DNA from: Methylococcaceae bacterium UBA6146
GTDB lineage: Bacteria > Pseudomonadota > Gammaproteobacteria > Methylococcales > Methylomonadaceae
NCBI GenBank assembly: GCA_002422395.1
Contig: DIUY01000001.1
Coordinates: forward strand, 186,001 to 250,000
Reading direction: 5' to 3'
Length of the DNA: 64,000 nucleotides
The position numbers and the translations under genes were made by a program. Positions 56,477 to 64,000 of this stretch are shown one piece after another. Position 1 is the stretch's first letter; each line of letters starts with the position of its first letter. The notes beneath the pieces were generated by a model, which saw nothing but the letters and a program-made list of their open reading frames with translations, made no database searches and had not been told where the DNA came from.

Positions 56477-57181
56477 CTAATTAATGGAGTTGCCTTGCCC
56501 TGAGGCATTTTTACGCAGGAAATACTTGGCTTCTTGCCCTACCATCATAGGCGGCGGTAGTGTATTGAATACCGCGCCTTCATCGTCATATAGCCGCATG
56601 GCAATACCGCCACGGGGAACATGGATGATGTTGGAATAAGTCGATGCGACCAAACTGTTATCGGGATTACGCTTGCCAATGACGGCTGAAAAACGGGTTT
56701 CATCCGTATGCACGGGCAAAGAGACGGTTTGTTGGGCGCGAGGACTATGAATTTCAATATCGAACCATGCCATTGAGCCTTGATTCTGAATAGCTATATC
56801 ACGCTCTGGTGTGGGGCTAATAGCGGCGCTAATGCTGGGTTGTGAATAAATCCGTAAGGTCAGAGGCTGTCTTACCTCCTCATTGGCTGGCGCACCTGCA
56901 TTATTCTCGCCTAGATTCCAGTAGGCGTACACATGATCAGGGTCGATAGGCAGTAGCATAAGCTCAGGTGTGTTTAAAACACGCGGCGCAAATTCCCGGC
57001 TAATAACCTCGCTGATGTCAAGCATTTCCTGAGAAGAAAGCTTAATTGCCGACTCAGAACCCGGGATATGGGTTGAAAAAACAGGGGCGAACCCTCGACT
57101 GACTTCATCGCTGATTTCAAGTAATTCTTTCGGCGAAAGCGTGATTTGAAAATTGTATCTTGACTGTAAAAATGTCATCAT
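56477..57181 (-). CDS. DUF4912 domain protein
   Basis: 234 residues. The DUF4912 core begins at LMLLPIDPDHVYAYWNLGE (about 80-98) and ends in FNTLPPPMM. The N-terminal 70 residues contain a duplicated unit: LSPKELLEISDEVSRGFAPV and LSSQEMLDISEVISREFAPR. DUF4912 genes often accompany GH57 branching enzymes; the partnership here (5 bp apart) suggests a glycogen-related role. The 292 bp upstream (57182-57473) show no gene. Confidence 0.88.
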   Translation of the reverse strand: MMTFLQSRYNFQITLSPKELLEISDEVSRGFAPVFSTHIPGSESAIKLSSQEMLDISEVISREFAPRVLNTPELMLLPIDPDHVYAYWNLGENNAGAPANEEVRQPLTLRIYSQPSISAAISPTPERDIAIQNQGSMAWFDIEIHSPRAQQTVSLPVHTDETRFSAVIGKRNPDNSLVASTYSNIIHVPRGGIAMRLYDDEGAVFNTLPPPMMVGQEAKYFLRKNASGQGNSIN

Positions 57182-57473
57182 CAGCCTTAAACCGTTATTA
57201 CCGCTTTATTTAGAGTTTCTCATACTTATCCACACAAATGGACGCTGTACATTCTCTTACCAATCTCTAAAGCTGATTTTTAAAAATAATTTCCGCTTTG
57301 CTATGCACAGGCAGGAAATTCAATGCCACCATCCAATGATAGTGACGAAAACTGTAACCGTTGTCGATTTTTATTGCAAGCGATTTAGCGCCCCTCTAGC
57401 GCCGCAGACAGCGCCAGCAAAGGCATTGCACCGATTTGGCACCATGTCGCCCAACCCTAAACCTCATTAAAAT

Positions 57474-58142
57474 ATGGCCAACACTGGTACCAAAACACCC
57501 TTCAACCTGCAATGCAAACAATGTCCAAGGCTGGCGAATTTTTTGTGCACCGTCAAACAACAATATCCTGATTACCATGCCCAACCCGTTGCGCCTTTTG
57601 GCGATACCCAAGCCCGCTTATTAGTTGTTGGCCTAGCACCTGGCATGCACGGCGCCAATGCCTCAGGACGGCCTTTTACCGGCGACTTTGCAGGCTTGCT
57701 GCTGTATGAAACACTCTATGACTTTGGCTACAGCAACCGCCCGACGTCCGAATCCTTAGCGGACGGCCTAATGCTTAAGGATTGCCGGATCACCAACGCG
57801 GTCAAGTGCTTGCCACCGCAAAACAAACCGACCACCACAGAAATCAACACCTGTAACCCGTATCTGGCGGTCGAATTAAAAGCCCTGCCGGAACAATCCG
57901 TTATCCTCGCGCTGGGAACTATTGCCCATCAGGCCGTGTTAAAGGCCTACCCATTGAAATCGGGTTTCGCGGCGTTTGGGCACAATGCCTTGCACACTTT
58001 GCCCGATGGCCGCACGTTGGTTGATTCTTACCATACCAGCCGCTACAACATACAAACCAAGCGGCTGACCAAAGCCATGTTTGCGGACGTTTTTGCCAGT
58101 ATCGGACAGTTATTGGCACATTCTAACCAACAACCCACTTAG
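57474..58142 (+). CDS. Uracil-DNA glycosylase, type 5 (UdgB-like)
   Basis: 222 residues. Cysteines CKQCPRL near the N-terminus and NAVKC for the iron-sulfur cluster; active-site GLAPGMHGANASGRPFTGDF and DSYHTSRYNIQTKRLT. The GLAPG(M)HGAN pattern marks the family-5 enzyme, which removes uracil and some other deaminated bases. Placed just before uvrC, forming a small repair group. Confidence 0.9.
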   Translation: MANTGTKTPFNLQCKQCPRLANFLCTVKQQYPDYHAQPVAPFGDTQARLLVVGLAPGMHGANASGRPFTGDFAGLLLYETLYDFGYSNRPTSESLADGLMLKDCRITNAVKCLPPQNKPTTTEINTCNPYLAVELKALPEQSVILALGTIAHQAVLKAYPLKSGFAAFGHNALHTLPDGRTLVDSYHTSRYNIQTKRLTKAMFADVFASIGQLLAHSNQQPT

Positions 58143-58184
58143 CTATTATAAAACCCACACGTAAATCCTACCCAAACCTAACCC

Positions 58185-60023
58185 GTGAACACCGAAACCA
58201 CGCCCTCTTTCGATAGCGCCGCCTTTTTACAATCCCTGACCACGCGCCCTGGCATCTACAAAATGTTCAATAGCCAAGGTGACATTATTTATGTGGGCAA
58301 GGCGAAAAACCTTAAAAACCGTGTGTCCAGTTATTACAAATCGCAGTCGGCATCACCTAAGCAACAAGTCATGATGACTAAAGTGACACACATTGAAGTG
58401 ACGGTCACCCATACCGAAGGCGAGGCGTTGTTGCTGGAATGCCAACAAATCAAGCGCCATAAGCCGCGCTACAACATTTGCCTTAGGGACGACAAATCAT
58501 TCCCTTATATATACCTCTCGACAGACCACGACTTTCCTCAAATTGCGCTACACCGTGGCGCAAAAAAAAAGCGCGGGGCATATTTCGGCCCTTATCCCAG
58601 CTCCAATGCCGCTAAAGAAAGCCTAAAACTGCTGCAAAAGCTGTTTCCCGTCCGGCAATGCGACGACACCATTTATAACCACCGCACCCGCCCCTGCCTA
58701 CAACATCAGATAGGCCGTTGCACTGCGCCCTGTGTGGGGCTTATCGACAAGCAACACTATGCCGATGACGTAAAGAACACAGTCCTTTTTTTGCAAGGTA
58801 AAGGCGGCATCCTTATCGACCAGCTGATTGCCCAAATGGAGCAGGCGGCGGCAAACCTGGACTATGAGCAAGCGGCGGCTTTCAGGGATCAGATCACCCG
58901 TTTGCGCTCGGTGCTTGAAAAGCATTTTGTACAAGGCGAAAAAGGTGATGTTGATATTATTGCCTGCGCCACCAAACTTAATGCGGCCTGCATTCAGGTT
59001 TTCTTTATCCGCAACGGCCAACATTTAGGCAACAAGGCCTTTTTCCCGACGCTGCCTGATGAGCAAGACCCGGCTGCTATCTTGCAAGCGTTTATCGCCC
59101 AGTATTATCTCGACAAACAAGTGCCGCATGAATTGATCGTTAGCCATGAGTTGGAAGAAGCCGCATTGTTGAGCGAAGTCTTAAGCCGCCAGGCCCAACA
59201 TACCGTCACCATTACCCAGCGGGTGCGTAGCGAGCGGTTAAAATGGCTGCAAATGGCGCTCACCAATGCGGAAAACTCATTGCTCAGCAAATTGTCTGAC
59301 AAACAAGGGATATATGCCCGCTTCCTGAATTTACAGGAAGAATTACAGTGTCCAACGTTACCAAAGCGCCTGGAATGCTTTGATATTAGCCACACCCAAG
59401 GCGAACAGGCCGTTGCCTCGTGCGTGGTGTTTGACCGCGAAGGCCCAGTCAAATCGGCATACCGCCGTTTTAACATCGAAGGGATAACCGGCGGCGACGA
59501 TTATGCCGCGATACATCAAGCGGTTTTCCGGCGCTTTAAGCGCCTGCAACAAGGCGAACATGAAGCGCCGGATATTTTGTTTATCGACGGTGGTAAAGGC
59601 CAGGTTCATGCCGCACAAAAGGCACTAGCGGAATTAGCCGTAAACAATGTTATGATAGTGGGCGTTTCCAAAGGGCCTGACCGGAAGCCCGGAATGGAAA
59701 AACTGATACTGGTAGGCCAGCAGCAACCGCTTGATATCAGCCCCAGCGCCAGCGGTTTGCTATTGATCCAGCATATCCGCGATGAAGCGCACCGGTTTGC
59801 AATAACAGGACACCGGCAGCGCCGCAGCAAAGCAAAAAAACAATCAGTTTTAGAAGGCATTTCAGGGCTAGGCGCTAAACGCCGACAGGTTTTATTAAAA
59901 CAGTTTGGCGGCTTACAAGGCATAACACAGGCAGGTGTGGACGCGCTTTGCAGCATAGACGGCATAAGCAAACAATTGGCACAACGAATTTACGAACACT
60001 TTCATCACCAAGATGACAATTGA
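58185..60023 (+). CDS. uvrC: Excinuclease ABC subunit C
   Basis: 612 residues, GTG start. N-terminal GIY-YIG nuclease (TRPGIYKMF, DIIYVGKAKNLKNRVSSYY), UVR domain (AAANLDYEQAAAFRDQITRL), RNase H-like 5' nuclease domain (RLECFDISHTQGEQAVASCV, DILFIDGGKGQ) and a C-terminal helix-hairpin-helix pair. Makes both incisions in nucleotide-excision repair. Its end overlaps pgsA by 11 bp, the usual uvrC-pgsA arrangement. Confidence 0.97.
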   Translation: MNTETTPSFDSAAFLQSLTTRPGIYKMFNSQGDIIYVGKAKNLKNRVSSYYKSQSASPKQQVMMTKVTHIEVTVTHTEGEALLLECQQIKRHKPRYNICLRDDKSFPYIYLSTDHDFPQIALHRGAKKKRGAYFGPYPSSNAAKESLKLLQKLFPVRQCDDTIYNHRTRPCLQHQIGRCTAPCVGLIDKQHYADDVKNTVLFLQGKGGILIDQLIAQMEQAAANLDYEQAAAFRDQITRLRSVLEKHFVQGEKGDVDIIACATKLNAACIQVFFIRNGQHLGNKAFFPTLPDEQDPAAILQAFIAQYYLDKQVPHELIVSHELEEAALLSEVLSRQAQHTVTITQRVRSERLKWLQMALTNAENSLLSKLSDKQGIYARFLNLQEELQCPTLPKRLECFDISHTQGEQAVASCVVFDREGPVKSAYRRFNIEGITGGDDYAAIHQAVFRRFKRLQQGEHEAPDILFIDGGKGQVHAAQKALAELAVNNVMIVGVSKGPDRKPGMEKLILVGQQQPLDISPSASGLLLIQHIRDEAHRFAITGHRQRRSKAKKQSVLEGISGLGAKRRQVLLKQFGGLQGITQAGVDALCSIDGISKQLAQRIYEHFHHQDDN

Positions 60024-60576
60024 ATTTAATTTACCTACCAACATCACATTATTAAGAATCGCGTTAATACCTTTATTGACCGCGGTTTTTTACTTGCCTT
60101 GGGAATACTCGAACTTGGTATGCACACTGATTTTTATCCTGGCCGGCTTTACCGACTGGCTGGATGGTTATCTTGCCAGAAAATTGCAGATGGAAACCCC
60201 ATTTGGGGCATTTTTAGATCCTGTTGCCGACAAACTGATGGTTGCCTGTGTATTGGTTTTAGTCGTCCAGCAACAAGCGTCGCCGTATCTTGCCATTCCC
60301 GCCGCTGTTATTATCGGCCGGGAAATAACGATTGCCTCATTAAGGGAATGGATGGCGGAACTCGGCCAACGGGCGACTGTTAAAGTGTCCCAGCTGGCCA
60401 AATGGAAAACCAGCGCCCAAATGGTATCAATCGGCATGTTGTTATTCCGTGACGATTTGTTTGGCATCCCTGTAAACGCAATCGGTTATGGGTTGCTGTA
60501 CATTGCAGCAATATTAACGCTATGGTCAATGATCAATTATTTAAACGCCGCTTTAGCCGTTATCACAGAAAAATAA
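60013..60576 (+). CDS. pgsA: CDP-diacylglycerol-glycerol-3-phosphate 3-phosphatidyltransferase
   Basis: 187 residues, four membrane spans. The CDP-alcohol phosphotransferase motif is DGYLARKLQMETPFGAFLDP (D-G-x2-A-R-x8-G-x3-D), with the last aspartate in VADK. First step of phosphatidylglycerol synthesis. Overlaps uvrC by 11 bp. Confidence 0.97.
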   Translation: MTIEFNLPTNITLLRIALIPLLTAVFYLPWEYSNLVCTLIFILAGFTDWLDGYLARKLQMETPFGAFLDPVADKLMVACVLVLVVQQQASPYLAIPAAVIIGREITIASLREWMAELGQRATVKVSQLAKWKTSAQMVSIGMLLFRDDLFGIPVNAIGYGLLYIAAILTLWSMINYLNAALAVITEK

Positions 60577-60765
60577 CTATAAATTAACTATAAATTTCGC
60601 CCATCAAAGATTGCCGTTTTTAGCCTTCTATTAACGGGACTGGAGATACAATGCCCGATTTTGATGTAAGTAAACACACTCTACAAAAATTAAGGCTTAC
60701 CAACAATCCCTTGATTTAACTAACATTATGAGATACAGCCCAGTGAATTGGCTGTGAAAAATAAA

Positions 60766-61377
60766 ATGGAACAAGAAAAAGAAATTATTCAGATAAAATC
60801 TGATGCGCCCGATGAAATATTACTTGCGGCGCTTAAGCTATTTGCCCAAAAAGGCTATTTCAACACCTCGCTAACCGATATTGCCAATGCCGCCCACCTG
60901 ACAACCCTCGCTTCCCTTTACCCGCATTTTCCCAACAAACAGGCAATTGCATCTAGGGTTTACGAAAACATTCTCGATAGCCTCAACATTTCAGTCGACG
61001 ACATAAGACGCAGAAACCAAAAATCATCGGAACAACTGCACGGCATTGTCGATTTGCTTTTCAAACTGACTGACGACGCCCCTTACATCATGCAGTTTTT
61101 ATTGACCGCCAATATCAATGAGTTTCTCCCCACACAAAAGCCTCTGCTCGAAACCCCGCCATTTTCAAAAATCATCAAAATTATCCAGTCAGGCATTAAG
61201 GCCGGAGAAATCCGCAATATTGATCCCCTGCTCGCTTACGGCTATTTTTTCGGCATCATCAACACCACCTTGGGGATGGTTCTATCCGGCTCGCTGGATA
61301 AAAATGCCAACGCCTACCAATCACAAACCTGGCTGATTGCCTGGAATGTCATTGCTAAAAAATCACCGTGTTTTTGA
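60766..61377 (+). CDS. TetR/AcrR-family regulator
   Basis: 203 residues from the ATG at 60766; in-frame TTG (60748) and GTG (60754) starts are possible and none has a clear ribosome-binding site. The DNA-binding helix-turn-helix is AALKLFAQKGYFNTSLTDIA then HLTTLASLYPHFPNKQAIAS. The C-terminal domain is divergent and would bind an unknown ligand. It sits 99 bp before the fae homologue on the same strand, so it may control that gene or itself. Confidence 0.87.
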   Translation: MEQEKEIIQIKSDAPDEILLAALKLFAQKGYFNTSLTDIANAAHLTTLASLYPHFPNKQAIASRVYENILDSLNISVDDIRRRNQKSSEQLHGIVDLLFKLTDDAPYIMQFLLTANINEFLPTQKPLLETPPFSKIIKIIQSGIKAGEIRNIDPLLAYGYFFGIINTTLGMVLSGSLDKNANAYQSQTWLIAWNVIAKKSPCF

Positions 61378-61476
61378 GCGGATAAGGCCTGTAAGCTTTT
61401 ACTGCACCCAGATAGATTGGCGCCGATTTCAACAACTTGTTTTATTGTTTTTTGTATAACCACTTTGGAGATAAAA

Positions 61477-62025
61477 ATGAGTGAACGAATCATTTTACGC
61501 ACCGGCGAAGCATTAGTGGCTGGCGGCCCGCCTGGGACTGCGGCTGAGCCTGAAATCATTATCGGTGAACTGGATGGCCCGGTCGGCATCGCATTGGCAA
61601 CCTTGACAGGAAGCCAAACCAAAGGGCATTCTAAAGTTTTCGCCATTTTAAACACCGACATTCAAGTCCGCCCCGTGACCTTAATGGTCAGTAAAGTGAC
61701 GGTCAACAATGCGCGTTACACCAACATCCTCATGGGCACGGTACAAGCGGCAATCGCCAACGGCGTCTTGGATGCGGTGCGGGCGGGCGACATCCCTAAA
61801 GAAAAAGCCAATGACTTAGGCATTATTTGCTCGGTCTGGTTAAATCCAAGCGTTATCACCGATGACAATTTGGATCACCAAATTTTGTTTGATATTCACC
61901 GTAAAGCCACGGCCTTGGCGATTCATAAAGCAATGAACAATGAACCGGACATTGACTGGCTATTGGAAAACCAAGACAAAATCACCCATAAATATTTTCA
62001 AATGGGGTTGGACGGCAAGATTTGA
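61477..62025 (+). CDS. Formaldehyde-activating enzyme (Fae) homologue
   Basis: 182 residues. Family pattern: GEALVAGG, IIIGELDGPVG, GHSKVFAILN, VSKVTVNNARYTNILMG then AQAAIA-type helix, and CSVWLNPSV. Classical Fae condenses formaldehyde with tetrahydromethanopterin. By my alignment the family's active-site histidine (His17 in the Methylorubrum protein) is replaced by glutamate here (TAAEPEIIIG), which is the mark of Fae paralogues of uncertain function. TTGGAG six bases before the ATG fixes the start. Confidence 0.85.
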   Translation: MSERIILRTGEALVAGGPPGTAAEPEIIIGELDGPVGIALATLTGSQTKGHSKVFAILNTDIQVRPVTLMVSKVTVNNARYTNILMGTVQAAIANGVLDAVRAGDIPKEKANDLGIICSVWLNPSVITDDNLDHQILFDIHRKATALAIHKAMNNEPDIDWLLENQDKITHKYFQMGLDGKI

Positions 62026-62044
62026 TATTTGCTTTCGGCCCGAT

Positions 62045-62079
62045 AAAAAAAGCCCTGAAATCACATCAGGGCTTTTTTA
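62045..62079 (+). terminator. Rho-independent terminator after fae homologue
   Basis: Stem AAAAAGCCCTGA/TCAGGGCTTTTT with an AATCACA loop region and a T-run. The A-run on the other side lets it also terminate the minus-strand bufC transcript ending at 62125. Confidence 0.92.
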
Positions 62080-62124
62080 TGTCCGCCGTAGCGCCATGGC
62101 AGTGCATAACAATCTTATCCCCAA

Positions 62125-62871
62125 TTAACATGGGCTAATAATCGTTTTTTCCACCAAACCTTTTAGTATGCTTAATCCACCGGTAATAACCGCATCTGGG
62201 TTAGGATGCCGCATTTCCGCCGCGACTTGCTCTAGGCAGGTTGCGGTCAAAAGGCCTTCGTTATCTTGAAGGATTTCTAACAACCGATACGTCATCGGCG
62301 TGATTTCCAGAAAATTCACCTCATCCTGCAGGTCGCGGTAAACAATCAGGAACGTCGGCTGTGCAGGGGGCAGCATAGGCAGGAAGGTCGGGGCTATTTT
62401 ATGGACAGGGTATTGATAGGCCAAGAGCCAAGCCAACGGCGATAGCCGGATGCGCTGTTCCAGCAGGTTATCCGCGATTTGCCTGTTGGCAACCGGCTCT
62501 TCCTTAGCAATAGATAGAGCCATCTCCACCCATTCATAATGGGCGAGCTCCAGCATAAACGGCAAGTCATCAGGGTTATCTCGCTCATTTTGCAAATAAT
62601 CCAGAAACTCTTCGGGAATTTCGGAAAAATACGGTGATTTGCACTGATGTCTGGCAAAAAAATCCTGGGCCAGTTCAAGCCACGGTTGGCCGTCAAGGAT
62701 TTTGTGCAAGATAGGGAAATTGCTGGACAAAAACGTGTTGATATTATTAAAAAAAAGCTCCCGATACATTGCCACGCGCTGCTCCTTGACATCGGTTGGC
62801 GCCGGATTGTGATAAGGGTCCCTGATATAGGCTGCAAATTCGCGCTGTTTGGCGCTAAAGTCAATTTTCAT
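62125..62871 (-). CDS. BufC/HvfC-type maturation partner (DUF2063)
   Basis: 248 residues from the ATG at 62871, preceded by TAAGG; open frame extends further upstream into the preceding gene. Pattern QREFAAYIRDP, RVAMYRELFFNNINTFLSSN then FPILHKIL and DLPFMLELAHYEWVEMAL is that of DUF2063 proteins. These partner MNIO enzymes in copper-binding RiPP (bufferin) maturation, recruiting the precursor. It begins 4 bp after the bufB stop. Confidence 0.9.
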   Translation of the reverse strand: MKIDFSAKQREFAAYIRDPYHNPAPTDVKEQRVAMYRELFFNNINTFLSSNFPILHKILDGQPWLELAQDFFARHQCKSPYFSEIPEEFLDYLQNERDNPDDLPFMLELAHYEWVEMALSIAKEEPVANRQIADNLLEQRIRLSPLAWLLAYQYPVHKIAPTFLPMLPPAQPTFLIVYRDLQDEVNFLEITPMTYRLLEILQDNEGLLTATCLEQVAAEMRHPNPDAVITGGLSILKGLVEKTIISPC

Positions 62872-62875
62872 GGCC

Positions 62876-63736
62876 TTAGGCGGATTGTTGGGCATGATGC
62901 TGATACCAAGCCTGCTGTATCGCCTTGATGGTGCTGACTTCGCGTAATAGCTCATCAATTGCCGGAATATTAAAATCCCGCTCCAGCAAGGTGGGGAACA
63001 CACCGTAAAGTTCATAAGCCTTACCTAACAATTTCCAGACCGGATCAACAATCTCGGCGCCGTGCGTATCGACCAGAAAATCCTCGGCTTCCACATAATG
63101 CCCGGCGATATGGGCGTAAGCGATACGGTGCGCCGGCATCGCTTTTAAAAAAGTTTCGGCATCGTAACCGTGATTGACGCTGTTGACGTAAATATTGTTA
63201 ATGTCGATTAAAACATCACAATCAGCTTCAGCAACAACGGCATTGAAAAAATCGATTTCCGCCATTTCTTGGCCGGGCGCCGCGTAATAGGAAACGTTTT
63301 CGATGGCGATTTTTTGCTCAAGAATATCCTGCACACGCTGGATACGGGCGGCGACATGACTAACTGCCTCGGCGGTGAACGGGATTGGCATCAGGTCATA
63401 TAAATGCCCCTCTTTGCTGCAATAACTGAGATGTTCACTGTAAAACTTGATCTGATGGTCACGCATGAACTGCTTGACCGCACGGACAAAATCTTCATCG
63501 AGCGGATCGGTGCTGCCTATTGATAGCGACAAGCCATGACAGACAAAATCGAACCGTTCTGTCATCGCCCTAAATTGTTTGCCTAATTTGCCGCCGATGG
63601 TGATCCAGTTTTCCGGCGCGACTTCATAAAAGCCAACCGTAGGTGGCGCCTCAACAATCCGCTCTAAATAGGCGCTTAAAAATGACCGCCGCAAACCTAA
63701 ACCGGCACCGTGGACAAGATTTTGGGTTGTGCCCAT
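62876..63736 (-). CDS. MNIO-family (DUF692) RiPP oxidase, BufB-type
   Basis: 286 residues of TIM-barrel type. Metal-ligand motifs: FVCHGLSLSIGS, FYSEHLSYC, IAIENVSYYA, DVLIDINNIYVNSVNHG, AYAHIAGH and DTHGAEI. DUF692 enzymes (MbnB, TglH, bufferin type) use iron to oxidise cysteines of a precursor, giving thiooxazole-type copper-binding groups. The adjacent cysteine-rich precursor and DUF2063 partner make it a bufferin operon. Confidence 0.93.
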   Translation of the reverse strand: MGTTQNLVHGAGLGLRRSFLSAYLERIVEAPPTVGFYEVAPENWITIGGKLGKQFRAMTERFDFVCHGLSLSIGSTDPLDEDFVRAVKQFMRDHQIKFYSEHLSYCSKEGHLYDLMPIPFTAEAVSHVAARIQRVQDILEQKIAIENVSYYAAPGQEMAEIDFFNAVVAEADCDVLIDINNIYVNSVNHGYDAETFLKAMPAHRIAYAHIAGHYVEAEDFLVDTHGAEIVDPVWKLLGKAYELYGVFPTLLERDFNIPAIDELLREVSTIKAIQQAWYQHHAQQSA

Positions 63737-63774
63737 AAGAACACCTGTGAATAGTTAATCAGGGGGAGGTAAAA

Positions 63775-63797
63775 GGGAGCATGGAACCCATGCTCCC
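63775..63797 (-). terminator. Intra-operon hairpin between bufA and bufB
   Basis: Perfect 10-bp stem GGGAGCATGG/CCATGCTCCC with a three-base loop. On the minus strand it is followed by TTTTACC, so it may act as a partial terminator that raises precursor over enzyme, a common plan for RiPP operons. Confidence 0.75.
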
Positions 63798-63840
63798 TTA
63801 TATTTTTAGCTATATCTTTAGCGTAGTAAGCAGTTACCGC

Positions 63841-64000
63841 TTATTTTTTGGCCGGAACGGCTGGGACGGCAGGCACAGCAGGTTTAACTGACGTCGCAGG
63901 AGCGGCTTTATTAGCGGCACATGCGCCTTCTTTGCCTTTCATCATTTCGCCGCACCCTTGCATGCCTTCACCGCAACCTTTCATTTGTGCGCCGCAATTG
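63841..64000 (-). CDS. Cysteine-rich bufferin-like precursor (5' end outside window)
   Basis: Only the last 52 residues are in the window. They read CGAQMKGCGEGMQGCGEM then MKGKEGACAANK, with four cysteines, and end in a proline/alanine/valine tail VPAVPAVPAKK. The signal peptide must lie beyond the right edge. It precedes the MNIO and DUF2063 genes, which fits a substrate whose cysteines are modified into copper ligands. I cannot tell the copy number or leader type from this fragment. Confidence 0.82.
   Translation of the reverse strand, partial: NCGAQMKGCGEGMQGCGEMMKGKEGACAANKAAPATSVKPAVPAVPAVPAKK

Overview
The window looks like the chromosome of a gammaproteobacterial methanotroph or close relative (Methylococcales is my best guess). 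Supporting signs are a Fae-type formaldehyde-activating enzyme homologue, a bufferin-type copper-peptide operon, a GH57 glycogen-branching-type enzyme paired with DUF4912, gammaproteobacterial Orn, RsgA and PgsA, and a RecB of Escherichia-like length. The assignment rests on gene content only; I ran no search.

Layout. 1-3190 is a translationally coupled minus-strand lipid-glycosylation operon (glycosyltransferase, GtrA, large membrane protein). 3322-5331 carries gmk and rimO. 5430-9295 holds small lipoprotein and membrane proteins and an HTTM-DCC fusion. metH (9396-13076) is followed by a double-ATPase ABC protein, a PemK-type toxin-antitoxin pair, a palindromic repeat, psd and queF. 17095-21055 holds divergent genes that look concerned with cell-surface or sugar chemistry. 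21105-33177 is mostly housekeeping: rsgA, an M48 protease, orn, a decayed crcB, serS, gltX, tRNA-Ala, two identical tRNA-Glu genes, a MoxR/DUF58 pair, a DksA-like protein, TusA, a CDF transporter and argJ.

33258-46546 is an accessory island. It contains a second copy of the palindromic repeat, a phospholipase D-like protein, an unusual large Nudix protein, five complete toxin-antitoxin pairs, one orphan antitoxin, a higA remnant, a Uma2 nuclease and several families of dispersed repeats. One repeat copy is interrupted by a 203-bp MITE with a 9-bp target duplication, and a sister copy shows the empty site. The most interesting genes are a two-gene signalling unit at 41299-44278: a TPR-histidine-kinase-like protein followed 4 bp later by a receiver-like protein with an RxxxxH (HEPN-type) motif. 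This resembles defensive two-component systems of the Detocs kind, but with a different, RNase-like effector and no stand-alone receiver.

46575-64000 returns to core functions (recB, corA, a uracil-DNA glycosylase, uvrC, pgsA). Interspersed are an orphan cytosine methyltransferase, a CBM21-like/endonuclease-phosphatase fusion, the GH57/DUF4912 pair, and a TetR regulator before the fae homologue. The bufC-bufB-bufA cluster reads off the right edge, with bufA incomplete. Both window ends cut a gene.
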